Origin: NVTR01 sp036479015
Lineage (GTDB): Bacteria > Pseudomonadota > Alphaproteobacteria > Rhodobacterales > Rhodobacteraceae
NCBI GenBank assembly: GCA_036479015.1
Contig: JAZGFB010000045.1
Span: 114,893-178,892 of the forward strand
Direction of reading: 5' to 3'
DNA length: 64,000 nt
This document shows, piece after piece, positions 1 through 7,983 of the stretch. The notes below the pieces were generated by a model that searched no databases, was not told the DNA's origin, and worked only from the letters and a program-made list of their open reading frames with translations. Position numbers and translations under genes: made by a program. Position 1 is the stretch's first letter. The number at the start of each line of letters is the position of its first letter.

Positions 1-1130
1 CGCAGTGACGCAATCGACATTGCCGCCGTATCGGCCCCCTTGAAATCGGCGCGGGCGCGTGCGTCTTTCACCAATGCTTCCATGATCCCAGTCAACCGCC
101 CATGCTGATGATGGTGCATATGGTCGGCCTTGGTGGCGGCAAACAGTATCTTTTCCACCCGCTTGCCCCGCAGCAGCCGCGACATAAAACGGTTACTCCC
201 CGGGCGAAACGCCCCCAGGATATCAGCCATGGACCGGCGCAGGTCTTCCACCGCGCGCGGCCCGGCATGGATCGCCCCCAGCGCATCCACCAACACCACT
301 TGCCGGTCGATCTTGGCAAAATGGTCCCGAAAGAACGGCTTGACCACCTTTGACCTATACGCCCCATAACGGCGCTCCATTTCGCGGTACAGACTGCCCC
401 GTTTGGCCCCTTGCCCGCCGGGCAGCGGCGCGAATGTCAAAACCGGCGATCCCGCCAGATCACCGGGCAGCAAAAACCGCCCCGGCGTGCAATCGGAATA
501 TCCGGCATCACGCGCCACAGCCAAATAGCTGGCAAACGCCGCCGCCAACCCTTGGGCCACAGGTTCATCCAGCCTGGCCGCGCCATCGGTTTCCCCCGCC
601 AGCGTCAGAAAACCCGCCGCCATGTCGCGGCCCTGCAACCGCGCAAACGTTTCATCCGACCATTCAGCATAGGACTTATCCAGCAACGCCAAATCAAGCA
701 GCCATTCACCCGGATAGTCTACAATATCAATATGCACCGTGCGCGGCCCCGACACCGCCCCCAATATCCCCGTCGGCTGAACCCGCAGACTAAGCCGCAG
801 CTCAGATATTGCCCGGGTACTTTCAGGCCAATGGGGCGTGTCCGACAATAGGGCCCCCAGATGGTTTTCATAATCAAACCGCGCCACCGTATCATTGGGC
901 TGTGGGCGCAGATACGCCGCCCGGATCGCACCATTTGACGCGGCCAGCAGCTGTGGCATCCGGCCCCGGTCAATCAGGTTGGCCAAAAGCGAGGTGATGA
1001 ACACCGTCTTGCCGGCCCGCGCCAGCCCCGTGACCCCCAGCCGGATTGTCGGCTCAAACAGCGCCTCAGACACCGAGGCCTGTACCGCATCCACCCGCCG
1101 CACCAATCGATCTGAAATATCAGAGATCAC
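1..1130 (-). CDS. ycjX: YcjX-family P-loop GTPase (DUF463), partial, C-terminus beyond left edge
   Basis: The minus-strand frame stays open from a start near 1130 to the window edge (about 376 codons). Near the N-terminus is a Walker A motif, GLARAGKTVF, followed by phrases typical of the YcjX/DUF463 family (for example FDYENHL, DYPGEWLLDL and DRQVVLVDALGA). These stress-associated P-loop proteins often neighbour a YcjF-type membrane protein; their cellular role is poorly defined. The start is chosen at GTG 1130, with an in-frame TTG one codon upstream at 1133 and a purine-rich AAAGGGCGGG stretch before it. There is no usable ATG near the Walker motif. It is divergent from truA across about 125 bp. 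Family assignment is fairly secure; the exact start is not. Confidence 0.85.
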   Translation of the reverse strand, partial: MISDISDRLVRRVDAVQASVSEALFEPTIRLGVTGLARAGKTVFITSLLANLIDRGRMPQLLAASNGAIRAAYLRPQPNDTVARFDYENHLGALLSDTPHWPESTRAISELRLSLRVQPTGILGAVSGPRTVHIDIVDYPGEWLLDLALLDKSYAEWSDETFARLQGRDMAAGFLTLAGETDGAARLDEPVAQGLAAAFASYLAVARDAGYSDCTPGRFLLPGDLAGSPVLTFAPLPGGQGAKRGSLYREMERRYGAYRSKVVKPFFRDHFAKIDRQVVLVDALGAIHAGPRAVEDLRRSMADILGAFRPGSNRFMSRLLRGKRVEKILFAATKADHMHHHQHGRLTGIMEALVKDARARADFKGADTAAMSIASL

Positions 1131-1256
1131 CAAAACGCCCGCCCTTTTGTTATTGCTGTCCAATATAAGGGCGGGCGCACGGCTTTGGTAGGGGCATTGC
1201 AAGCAACAGACCCGCCAGCCATTGCCCCCGGCCACTGCGCGCGCTATTGCGCCCCC

Positions 1257-2030
1257 ATGCCCAGATACGCCCTTAAAATTGAATACCACGGTGCGCCGTT
1301 TTTCGGCTGGCAACGCCAGAAAACCCACGCCTCTGTGCAGCAGGAAATTGAAACTGCCCTGCGCAAGCTGGAACCAAACGCGCCAGATATCGCCGCGGCC
1401 GGGCGCACCGATGCTGGCGTGCACGCACTGGCCCAGGTGGCCCATTGCGACTTGGCAAAAGACTGGAATCCGTTTCGCTTAAACCAGGCGCTGAATTTCC
1501 ACCTTAAACCACAGCCCATCGCAATTGTTGATGTTTGCCCTGTACCAGATGATTTCCACGCCCGGTTTTCGGCGCTTGAACGGCGTTATATGTTTCGCCT
1601 GATTTCCCGGCGCGCACCGGTAACCCATGACAGCGGGCTGGTCTGGCAGGTAACCCGCCCGCTTGATCTGGACGCCATGCGCCAAGGGGCGGCACATTTG
1701 CTGGGCCACCATGACTTTACCACCTTTCGCAGCACCGAATGCCAGGCCAAAAGCCCGACTAAAACCCTTGATCAGCTGGACATAACGGCCAAACCATACC
1801 CCGGCGGTACCGAATATAACTTTCATGTTCGCGCCAAAAGCTTCCTGCATAACCAAGTGCGCAGCCTTGTTGGAACCATTGAACATGTGGGTTCCGGCAG
1901 CTGGCAACCGGGCCAGGTTGCGCATGCCTTACAGGCCCGAGATCGCGCCAAATGTGGAACAGTGTGTCCGCCACAGGGGTTGTATCTGGCCGCTGTTACC
2001 TATGATCCGGACCCATTTGTTGGTAACTGA
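1257..2030 (+). CDS. truA: tRNA pseudouridine(38-40) synthase TruA
   Basis: The product is 257 aa, a normal TruA length. It isomerises uridine to pseudouridine at positions 38-40 in the anticodon arm of many tRNAs. The catalytic motif GRTDAGVHA, containing the nucleophilic Asp, lies near residues 44-52. Other family signatures are the N-terminal RYALKIEYHGAPFFGWQRQ and a C-terminal FLHNQVRSLVGTI. The frame extends 24 codons upstream, but that extension has no TruA character. The ATG at 1257 gives the canonical MPRYALKIEY start. The gene stands alone, divergent from ycjX. Confidence 0.96.
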   Translation: MPRYALKIEYHGAPFFGWQRQKTHASVQQEIETALRKLEPNAPDIAAAGRTDAGVHALAQVAHCDLAKDWNPFRLNQALNFHLKPQPIAIVDVCPVPDDFHARFSALERRYMFRLISRRAPVTHDSGLVWQVTRPLDLDAMRQGAAHLLGHHDFTTFRSTECQAKSPTKTLDQLDITAKPYPGGTEYNFHVRAKSFLHNQVRSLVGTIEHVGSGSWQPGQVAHALQARDRAKCGTVCPPQGLYLAAVTYDPDPFVGN

Positions 2031-2238
2031 TTCTTAATGCCCCGGACCTGCCAATCCGGAAAAAACCCTTATTTTACAGGCAATATCACTAGCCTATAGA
2101 AACAGTATTAACCACAAATCGACATTGATCGACAAAAATCACACAGTTTTCGGCCATATCAGCCGATACACGGTGCTGCCCTTTTTCTGCCCCGATTGGC
2201 TGGAAAAACGGTCTCAAGATTTTTGTTGGAGAGTAAAA

Positions 2239-2385
2239 ATGGAATTCACTATTATCACATTCGATCAGATCGCACTGGCCACAATGGCATGTGTTGCCCT
2301 GCGTGAAGTCATGATTGTTGCGTTGCCGGATGCCATCGCTGGCCCAGGTGGCTGGTTGGTCAATACCGCTGCCGAAGAAGCCTAA
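2239..2385 (+). CDS. small hypothetical protein (48 aa)
   Basis: A short ORF is preceded by a strong Shine-Dalgarno-like GGAGAG (from about 2228), with good spacing to ATG 2239. The 48-residue product begins MEFTIITFDQIAL. It is mildly hydrophobic in the middle (ATMACVALREVMIVALPDAIAG) and ends in NTAAEEA. I recognise no family. The frame extends upstream to 2125, but the ribosome site favours the short form. It lies convergent to fdsA, with only 8 bp between the stop codons, in the 360-bp gap after truA. It could be a small membrane-associated or regulatory peptide, or a chance ORF. The ribosome site is the main argument for translation. Confidence 0.45.
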   Translation: MEFTIITFDQIALATMACVALREVMIVALPDAIAGPGGWLVNTAAEEA

Positions 2386-2393
2386 ATACTAGC

Positions 2394-5189
2394 CTAAGCC
2401 ACTGATTCTGCCGCAGAAATTATCCGGGCGGCAGAGAACTTAAATTCCGGTATCTTGCCAAACGGGTCCAGCGCTGCATTGGTCAACACGTTGGCCGCAG
2501 CCTCGCCAAAACAAAACGGCATGAACAACATGCCCGGCGTCACATCCCGATCTGCCCTCAGCGTCAGCGTCACAGCACCCCGACGGGTTTCAACCGTCAC
2601 TTGCTGGCCCCGTTCAAACCCCATTTGCCCAATATCGCGTGGATGCATTGACACCACAGGCGTTGGTTCCTGCGCATTCAGCGCCGCCGATGTTCGCGTC
2701 ATTGATCCGGTATGCCAATGTTCCAACATCCGCCCCGTGGTCAGCACCAGCGGATAGTCATCATCCGGCAACTCATCCGGTGGCAGCAAATCAGCAGGCA
2801 CAATCTGCGCCCGCCCATTTGCGGTTGGAAATCCATCGGTAAAAATCACCGCATCGCCAGGCATATCTGCCGCTTTGGCCGGATAGGTCACCGCCCCCTG
2901 CGCCATGATCCGATCCCAACTTATATTGCTCAGCGACGGCATCATCGCGGACATTTCAGCGTAAACATCTGAAATATCGCTATATTCCCAGTTCGCACCA
3001 ACACGTGCCGCCAGTTCCACTATCAGTTCCCAATCCTGGCGCGCATCCCCCGGTGGGGTGATTGCAGGCCGCCCGATCTGAACCTGACGGTTTGAATTGG
3101 TGTAGGTGCCGGTCTTTTCTGCCTGGCTACTGGCCGGAAAGACCACATCGGCGTGCCAGGCGGTTTCGGTCAGGAAAATATCCTGCACCACCAGATGGTC
3201 CAGCTTGGCCAATGCAGCGCGGGCGTGTTTTTGATCCGGGTCCGACATGGCCGGATTTTCACCCATGACATACATGCCTTTGATTTTGTCATCATGGATG
3301 GCGTGAATAACCTCAACCACGGTCAAGCCGCGTGCCGGGTCCAGCGTGCGCCCCCATGCATCCTGATATTTTGCCCTGATATCAGCGTCTTCCACCGATT
3401 TGTAATCTGGAAAAAACATCGGGATCAGCCCGGCGTCAGACGCACCTTGCACGTTATTTTGCCCGCGCAACGGGTGCAAACCGGTGCCCTGTCGCCCCAC
3501 ATGGCCACAGATTAACGCCAGCGCAATCAGACAGCGCGAATTGTCAGTCCCATGCACATGCTGGGAAATCCCCATGCCCCAGAAAATAATTGAACGGTCA
3601 CTGGTGGCATACAGCCGGGCGATTTCGCGCACATAATCCGCCTTAACGCCGCAAACATCCTGCATTGCTTCGGGCGTAAAATCGGCAACCTTGGCTTTCA
3701 GCGCCGCAAACCCATCCACATTGGCGGCAATATAAGCGTCATCGCTCAGCCCTTCGCTGATGATCACATTGATCATCGCATTCAGCAGTGCCACGTCAGT
3801 TCCGGGCTTGAAAACAACCGGATGGCTGGCATGGCGGCCTATCCCCTGACTGCGCGGATCAATCACAATCAGCTTGGCACCACGTTTCGCCGCCTGCTTG
3901 AAATATGTCGCCGCAACCGGGTGGTTTTGCTCGGGTCGGGCGCCAATGATGATGATGCAATCGGCATGACCCGCATCGGTGAATGGTGCTGAAACAGCGC
4001 CGGACCCAATGCCTTCCAGCAACGCCGCGACGCTGGATGCATGGCACAGCCGGGTGCAATGATCGACGTTATTGGTGCCAAAGCCATGGCGGATAAGCTT
4101 TTGAAACAAATAGGCTTCTTCATTGCTGCCCTTGGCCGAACCAAAGCCACACAGCGCCCCGCCACCGTCCGTTCCGATGATGCCGTTGAACCCGTCACCG
4201 GCCACTTGCATGGCCTCTTCCCAACTGGCTTCACGAAACACATCCATCATAGTGTCCGGCGTCAGCCGCATATCGCCCTTCTTTGGCGCATCATCGCGCC
4301 GGATCAGCGGTTTGGTCAGCCGATCCTTATTCAGCACATAATCATAACCAAACCGGCCTTTGATGCACAGCTTGCCACGGTTGCCGGGGCCATTGCGGCC
4401 ATCAACTTTGACGATGCGGTTGTCTTTGACGGAAATCTCAGTCTGACAGCCGACACCGCAAAACGGGCAGACAGTTTGCACCGTCTTATCGGCATAAACC
4501 ACACGCTTTGTCGCGTCATCATTCAGCAACGTCTTTTCCATCAGCGCCCCTGTCGGGCAGGCCTGAACGCATTCACCACAGCCCACACAGGATGACAGGC
4601 CCATGGGATCATCCAGATCAAACACCGGCACCGCGCCCATGCCGCGTGACGCCATGCCGATCACGTCATTGACCTGCACATCGCGGCAGGCCCGTTCGCA
4701 CAAGGTGCAGGAAATACAGGCATCCAGGTTCACCGCAATCGACGGGTGCGACGCATCATGGAAAATGCTGTCCACCGGAATTTCACCGCCCGCACCGGGG
4801 CGGGTCGATGGAAAACGCGCCACGTCCAGCCCCGCCAACCCCGCCTGAGCCCAGAAATGCGCGTCAGGGTCCGGGCTAACGTCACGCGCCGGCATGTCGC
4901 TGGCCAGCAAGTCAAACACCAACCTGCGGCTGGTTTGCACGCGCGCGCCGCCGGTGTTTACTACCATGCCAGCGCTTGGCATCCGCACGCAACTTGCGGC
5001 CAAAACCCGCTCGCCCTCGACCTCAACCATACAAGCCCGGCAATTGCCGTCGCTGCGATATTCCGGATCATCCTTGAAACACAGATGCGGAATATCGGTG
5101 CCCTGGCGCTTGGCCACAGCCCAGATCGTTTCGCCCGCTGCGGCCTCAACCGCCACGCCATCCAGCGTGAATTTCACCAACCCGCTCAT
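2394..5189 (-). CDS. fdsA: NAD-dependent formate dehydrogenase, molybdenum catalytic subunit FdsA
   Basis: The product is 931 aa and is the catalytic subunit of the cytoplasmic Mo-containing formate dehydrogenase, which oxidises formate to CO2. In order it shows an N-terminal [2Fe-2S] ferredoxin-like domain (CRACMVEVEGERVLAASC), two [4Fe-4S] motifs (CISCTLCERAC and CVGCGECVQACPTG), and the molybdopterin domain opening with CPFCGVGCQ. The DHCTRLCHA motif carries the expected Mo-ligand Cys. A C-terminal dinucleotide-binding domain follows. ATG 5189 is preceded by GGAGGAG, and it overlaps the fdsGB stop as ATGA, so the two subunits are translationally coupled. FdsC and FdsD are not encoded next to it. 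Selenocysteine is not used. Confidence 0.93.
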   Translation of the reverse strand: MSGLVKFTLDGVAVEAAAGETIWAVAKRQGTDIPHLCFKDDPEYRSDGNCRACMVEVEGERVLAASCVRMPSAGMVVNTGGARVQTSRRLVFDLLASDMPARDVSPDPDAHFWAQAGLAGLDVARFPSTRPGAGGEIPVDSIFHDASHPSIAVNLDACISCTLCERACRDVQVNDVIGMASRGMGAVPVFDLDDPMGLSSCVGCGECVQACPTGALMEKTLLNDDATKRVVYADKTVQTVCPFCGVGCQTEISVKDNRIVKVDGRNGPGNRGKLCIKGRFGYDYVLNKDRLTKPLIRRDDAPKKGDMRLTPDTMMDVFREASWEEAMQVAGDGFNGIIGTDGGGALCGFGSAKGSNEEAYLFQKLIRHGFGTNNVDHCTRLCHASSVAALLEGIGSGAVSAPFTDAGHADCIIIIGARPEQNHPVAATYFKQAAKRGAKLIVIDPRSQGIGRHASHPVVFKPGTDVALLNAMINVIISEGLSDDAYIAANVDGFAALKAKVADFTPEAMQDVCGVKADYVREIARLYATSDRSIIFWGMGISQHVHGTDNSRCLIALALICGHVGRQGTGLHPLRGQNNVQGASDAGLIPMFFPDYKSVEDADIRAKYQDAWGRTLDPARGLTVVEVIHAIHDDKIKGMYVMGENPAMSDPDQKHARAALAKLDHLVVQDIFLTETAWHADVVFPASSQAEKTGTYTNSNRQVQIGRPAITPPGDARQDWELIVELAARVGANWEYSDISDVYAEMSAMMPSLSNISWDRIMAQGAVTYPAKAADMPGDAVIFTDGFPTANGRAQIVPADLLPPDELPDDDYPLVLTTGRMLEHWHTGSMTRTSAALNAQEPTPVVSMHPRDIGQMGFERGQQVTVETRRGAVTLTLRADRDVTPGMLFMPFCFGEAAANVLTNAALDPFGKIPEFKFSAARIISAAESVA

Positions 5190-6865
5190 GTCAGCTCCTC
5201 CGGGAAGAATTTGATCAGATGCGCCACACAATTGGGTGCCGCTTGGCCCAATCCGCAAATCGAACTATCAGACATAACCTGCATTAGTTCCGCCATTAGC
5301 GGCTGATCCGGGGCGGTTTCTTGCAATAATCGAACCATTTTGTCGGTTCCGGCCCGACACGGCGTACATTGGCCACAGCTTTCATGTTTAAAAAATTCCA
5401 TGGTGTTCAACACCGCGTCGCGCACTGAATCGCGATGCCCCAGGATCACCACCGCGTGGCTGCCGATAAAACCGCCATCCGGCTCAAAACTGCCAAAATC
5501 CATTGCCCGGTCTGCCATCGATGCCGGAAATATCCCGCCCGAGGCCCCACCGGGTAAAAACGCCTTAAATTCATGGCCCTCGGCCATGCCACCGCAATAT
5601 TCGCTAATCAGCCAGTTCAGGGTGATGCCCGCCGGGGCCAGCTTTACACCCGGCTCACGTACCCGCCCAGACACCGAATAGGACCGCAATCCGTTATGGC
5701 CTTCACCGGCACCCTGATCCGCGAACCATTTGGCCCCATTGGCCAAAATATCCGGCACCCAGGCCAGGGTTTCAATATTGTGGTTCAAGGTGGGCCGCCC
5801 GAACAGCCCAACTTCGGCGATGTAAGGCGGGCGATGGCGCGGCAATCCGCGCTTGCCCTCAATGCTTTCCAGCATCGCACTTTCTTCACCGCAGATATAG
5901 GCGCCCGCGCCCCGGCGCAGTTCAATCGGGGTGCTCAGCAGCCCGGCCTTATCCAGCGCCGCCACTTCCCGGTGCAATATTTCCAGCGCCGCCGGGTATT
6001 CATCACGCATGTAAATATATATCCGTTCACACCCCACCACATGGGCCGCAATCAGCGCGCCTTCCAGCATCCGGTGCGGCGTGCTTTCCAGCCACCAGCG
6101 GTCTTTAAACGTCCCCGGCTCGCCCTCATCCCCGTTCACCGTCATGAAACGCGGGCCTTCATAGCCGCGCACAAATCCCCATTTCTTACCGGCAGGAAAC
6201 CCGGCTCCGCCAAGGCCACGCAGCCCGGCATCAGACATGGTGGCAATGGCATCATCACCCGATATTTCACCCGACTGAACACGCGCCAGCACCTGATAAC
6301 CGCTGACCGATTGATAGGCCTCAAGGGTTTCATAATCCGGAATGTCAGGCGTATCCGCCGTCGCCGTCGCCATGATGATCTTTCCCACATCCGCGACATC
6401 TACCGCCCGCTTGCCGACCTGCGCCGCTGGGGCGTGATCACAGCGACCAATGCACGGCACATGCTGCACCCGCACCCGCGCCGGATCAGTGCTGGCCTCC
6501 AATTTGCCAATCAGATCAGCCGCCCCCGCCAGGGCACAGCTCAGCCCATCACAGATCCGTACCGTCAGCGGTGCCGGGGCATCTTGCCCTTCTTTGACAA
6601 TATCAAAATGGTGATAAAAACTTGCAACTTCAAACACTTCCACCTGTGCCATGCGAAACAGCTCGGCCAAAGCCGCCAGATGGCGCGCCTGCAAACAGCC
6701 AATGCCATCCTGCACCAGATGCAATGCTTCAATCAGCATATCCGGGCGGCGGTCCATGCCCCCCAGCAGCATCGCCACCTCAGCCAATGCGCCGTCTTCA
6801 ACCTGGCGTCCCTTGGGCAGACTGACATCGCGTTTCTGAGTGTGAGAGCGTTTCCCAGCGTTCAT
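5186..6865 (-). CDS. fdsGB: formate dehydrogenase FdsG-FdsB fusion (NuoE/NuoF-like diaphorase)
   Basis: The product is 559 aa. It fuses a NuoE/FdsG-like thioredoxin-fold [2Fe-2S] domain to a NuoF/FdsB-like NADH:FMN domain. The NuoE part (roughly residues 20-160) has the ligand pattern CDGLSC and CIGRC. The NuoF part shows GLGGAGFPAGKKW and GDEGEPGTFKDR (NAD/FMN sites), GAYICGEE, and the C-terminal [4Fe-4S] motif ESCGQCTPCRAG. It passes electrons from FdsA to NAD+. ATG 6865 has AGGGGC upstream. The stop overlaps the fdsA start. In many organisms fdsG and fdsB are separate genes; here the junction looks clean, with no frameshift. Confidence 0.92.
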   Translation of the reverse strand: MNAGKRSHTQKRDVSLPKGRQVEDGALAEVAMLLGGMDRRPDMLIEALHLVQDGIGCLQARHLAALAELFRMAQVEVFEVASFYHHFDIVKEGQDAPAPLTVRICDGLSCALAGAADLIGKLEASTDPARVRVQHVPCIGRCDHAPAAQVGKRAVDVADVGKIIMATATADTPDIPDYETLEAYQSVSGYQVLARVQSGEISGDDAIATMSDAGLRGLGGAGFPAGKKWGFVRGYEGPRFMTVNGDEGEPGTFKDRWWLESTPHRMLEGALIAAHVVGCERIYIYMRDEYPAALEILHREVAALDKAGLLSTPIELRRGAGAYICGEESAMLESIEGKRGLPRHRPPYIAEVGLFGRPTLNHNIETLAWVPDILANGAKWFADQGAGEGHNGLRSYSVSGRVREPGVKLAPAGITLNWLISEYCGGMAEGHEFKAFLPGGASGGIFPASMADRAMDFGSFEPDGGFIGSHAVVILGHRDSVRDAVLNTMEFFKHESCGQCTPCRAGTDKMVRLLQETAPDQPLMAELMQVMSDSSICGLGQAAPNCVAHLIKFFPEELT

Positions 6866-6913
6866 TTTTTGCCCCTAATCAATGACATCGGGAATGTAAC
6901 CCCATTCTGCAGA

Positions 6914-6930
6914 TGCACAATGACTGTGCA
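6914..6930. promoter_or_regulatory. inverted repeat in the fdsGB upstream region (candidate operator)
   Basis: TGCACA-ATGAC-TGTGCA is a perfect 6-bp inverted repeat with a 5-bp centre, about 50 bp upstream of the fdsGB start in the divergent intergenic region. Its geometry fits a LysR-type site, and formate dehydrogenase operons are often controlled by FdsR-like LysR proteins. No such regulator is adjacent. The remaining part of the 228-bp intergenic stretch shows nothing else I can name. Confidence 0.3.
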
Positions 6931-7093
6931 CGACACAGATAGTATCAGGACCGACCCCCCCCTCGTTTCTGGCCACCTGCACCGGTCAAATAATCGTGCG
7001 TTTCACCGCAAACCCTGCGTCAAAGCCATTACCGACTTGAAAAGGCCACCAATTGGCATCACATAGCCCATGATAAAAATCTCAGAGGCCTTG

Positions 7094-7903
7094 ATGAACG
7101 ACGCCCCGATCCAAACACGACTGCGCGTCGCCACCTGGAACCTTTGGTGGCGGTTTGGCCCATGGCAGGAACGTACCTCCGCCATTGTTGCAACCCTAAA
7201 AGACATCGATGCTGACATCATTGCCCTGCAAGAGGTTTGGGATGATGGCACAACCAATTTTGCCGCTCAATTGGCCCAGGAATTAGGGTACCACTACGCC
7301 TTTGCGCCCGGCGCACGCCCAAATGGCATCCATATGGGCAACGCCATTCTGTCGCGCTGGCCGATCAGCCAGCATGATATAACGCCGCTTTATGATGACC
7401 CAAAAGCCCCGGAAATGCGGGTGGCGCTCTACGCCGAAATTGACGGCCCGCGCGGCAAAATCCCGGCATTTTGCAGCCATTTGAACTGGCGCCAACAAGA
7501 CAGCCATATCCGCCAGGAACAGGTGGCTGAAGTGACGCAGTTCATCGACAATAAACGCCCCTGGAACTACCCGCCCATCCTGTGCGGCGATTTCAACGCC
7601 GACCCACAAGCCAAAGAAATTCGTATGCTCACCGGGCAAACCACTGTGCCGGTCAAGAACCTGGTATTCCATGATGCCTGGTCCTTCATGCACCCGGCAG
7701 AACCTGGTTTCACCTGGGACAACGCCAACCCCCACGTCATTGATGGTTTTGAACCGGATCGGCGTATTGACTACATTTTCACCGGCTGGGCCCGGGGCCA
7801 GGGGGCTGGCCATATCGTAGACTGCCAGCTCCAGGGCACAGCCCCGATCAACGGCATCTGGCCAAGCGATCACTACGCCGTGGTGGCAGATCTGCGCTAC
7901 TGA
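7094..7903 (+). CDS. endonuclease/exonuclease/phosphatase-family protein
   Basis: The product is 269 aa with the full metal-dependent EEP fold. Signatures are ATWNLWWRFGPW near the N-terminus, the metal-binding Glu in IIALQEVWDDG, SHLNWRQQD, the catalytic GDFNADP, DRRIDYIF, and the C-terminal SDHYAVVADL. Such proteins cleave phosphodiester bonds in nucleic acids or lipids; the substrate cannot be read from sequence. I chose ATG 7094, which has AGAGG seven bases upstream, over ATG 7070, which has no ribosome site. It is divergent from the formate dehydrogenase operon and convergent with betA, separated by an intergenic repeat. Confidence 0.88.
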   Translation: MNDAPIQTRLRVATWNLWWRFGPWQERTSAIVATLKDIDADIIALQEVWDDGTTNFAAQLAQELGYHYAFAPGARPNGIHMGNAILSRWPISQHDITPLYDDPKAPEMRVALYAEIDGPRGKIPAFCSHLNWRQQDSHIRQEQVAEVTQFIDNKRPWNYPPILCGDFNADPQAKEIRMLTGQTTVPVKNLVFHDAWSFMHPAEPGFTWDNANPHVIDGFEPDRRIDYIFTGWARGQGAGHIVDCQLQGTAPINGIWPSDHYAVVADLRY

Positions 7904-7926
7904 CACAGCTTTATCATTGTTCCAAT

Positions 7927-7965
7927 ATATCCCCGCCGGAGGCATTGATTTTTCGCAGAAAAATC
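7927..7965 (-). repeat. composite intergenic repeat, copy 1 (with GATTTTT hairpin)
   Basis: This reads on the minus strand as a GATTTTT/AAAAATC hairpin (stems 7947-7953 and 7959-7965) followed by GCCTCCGGCGGGGATAT. It lies between the converging EEP gene and betA, so the hairpin probably serves as a bidirectional terminator. The same hairpin-plus-GC-block arrangement recurs at 31680-31730, and the GC-block without the hairpin recurs near 13420, 13596, 21890 and 21957. Confidence 0.75.
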
Positions 7966-7983
7966 ACCCCTTATTATCGGATA

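Noticed and set aside
2042..2059. CCGGA/TCCGG hairpin after truA as a terminator
   Set aside because: The stem is only 5 bp and is followed by A-rich sequence, so the support is too weak.
2125..2238. N-terminal extension of the small ORF after truA
   Set aside because: The GGAGAG ribosome site points to ATG 2239. The upstream 38 codons lack such a site.
4041..4595. A 184-codon plus-strand frame over fdsA
   Set aside because: It is a mirror of the molybdopterin-domain coding sequence, with no ribosome site and no recognisable motif.
5573..7066. A 497-codon plus-strand open frame across fdsGB
   Set aside because: It is antisense to a strongly conserved fused diaphorase gene. Long antisense frames are expected in GC-biased sequence. 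The product is rich in Arg, His, Pro and Gln with no domain.
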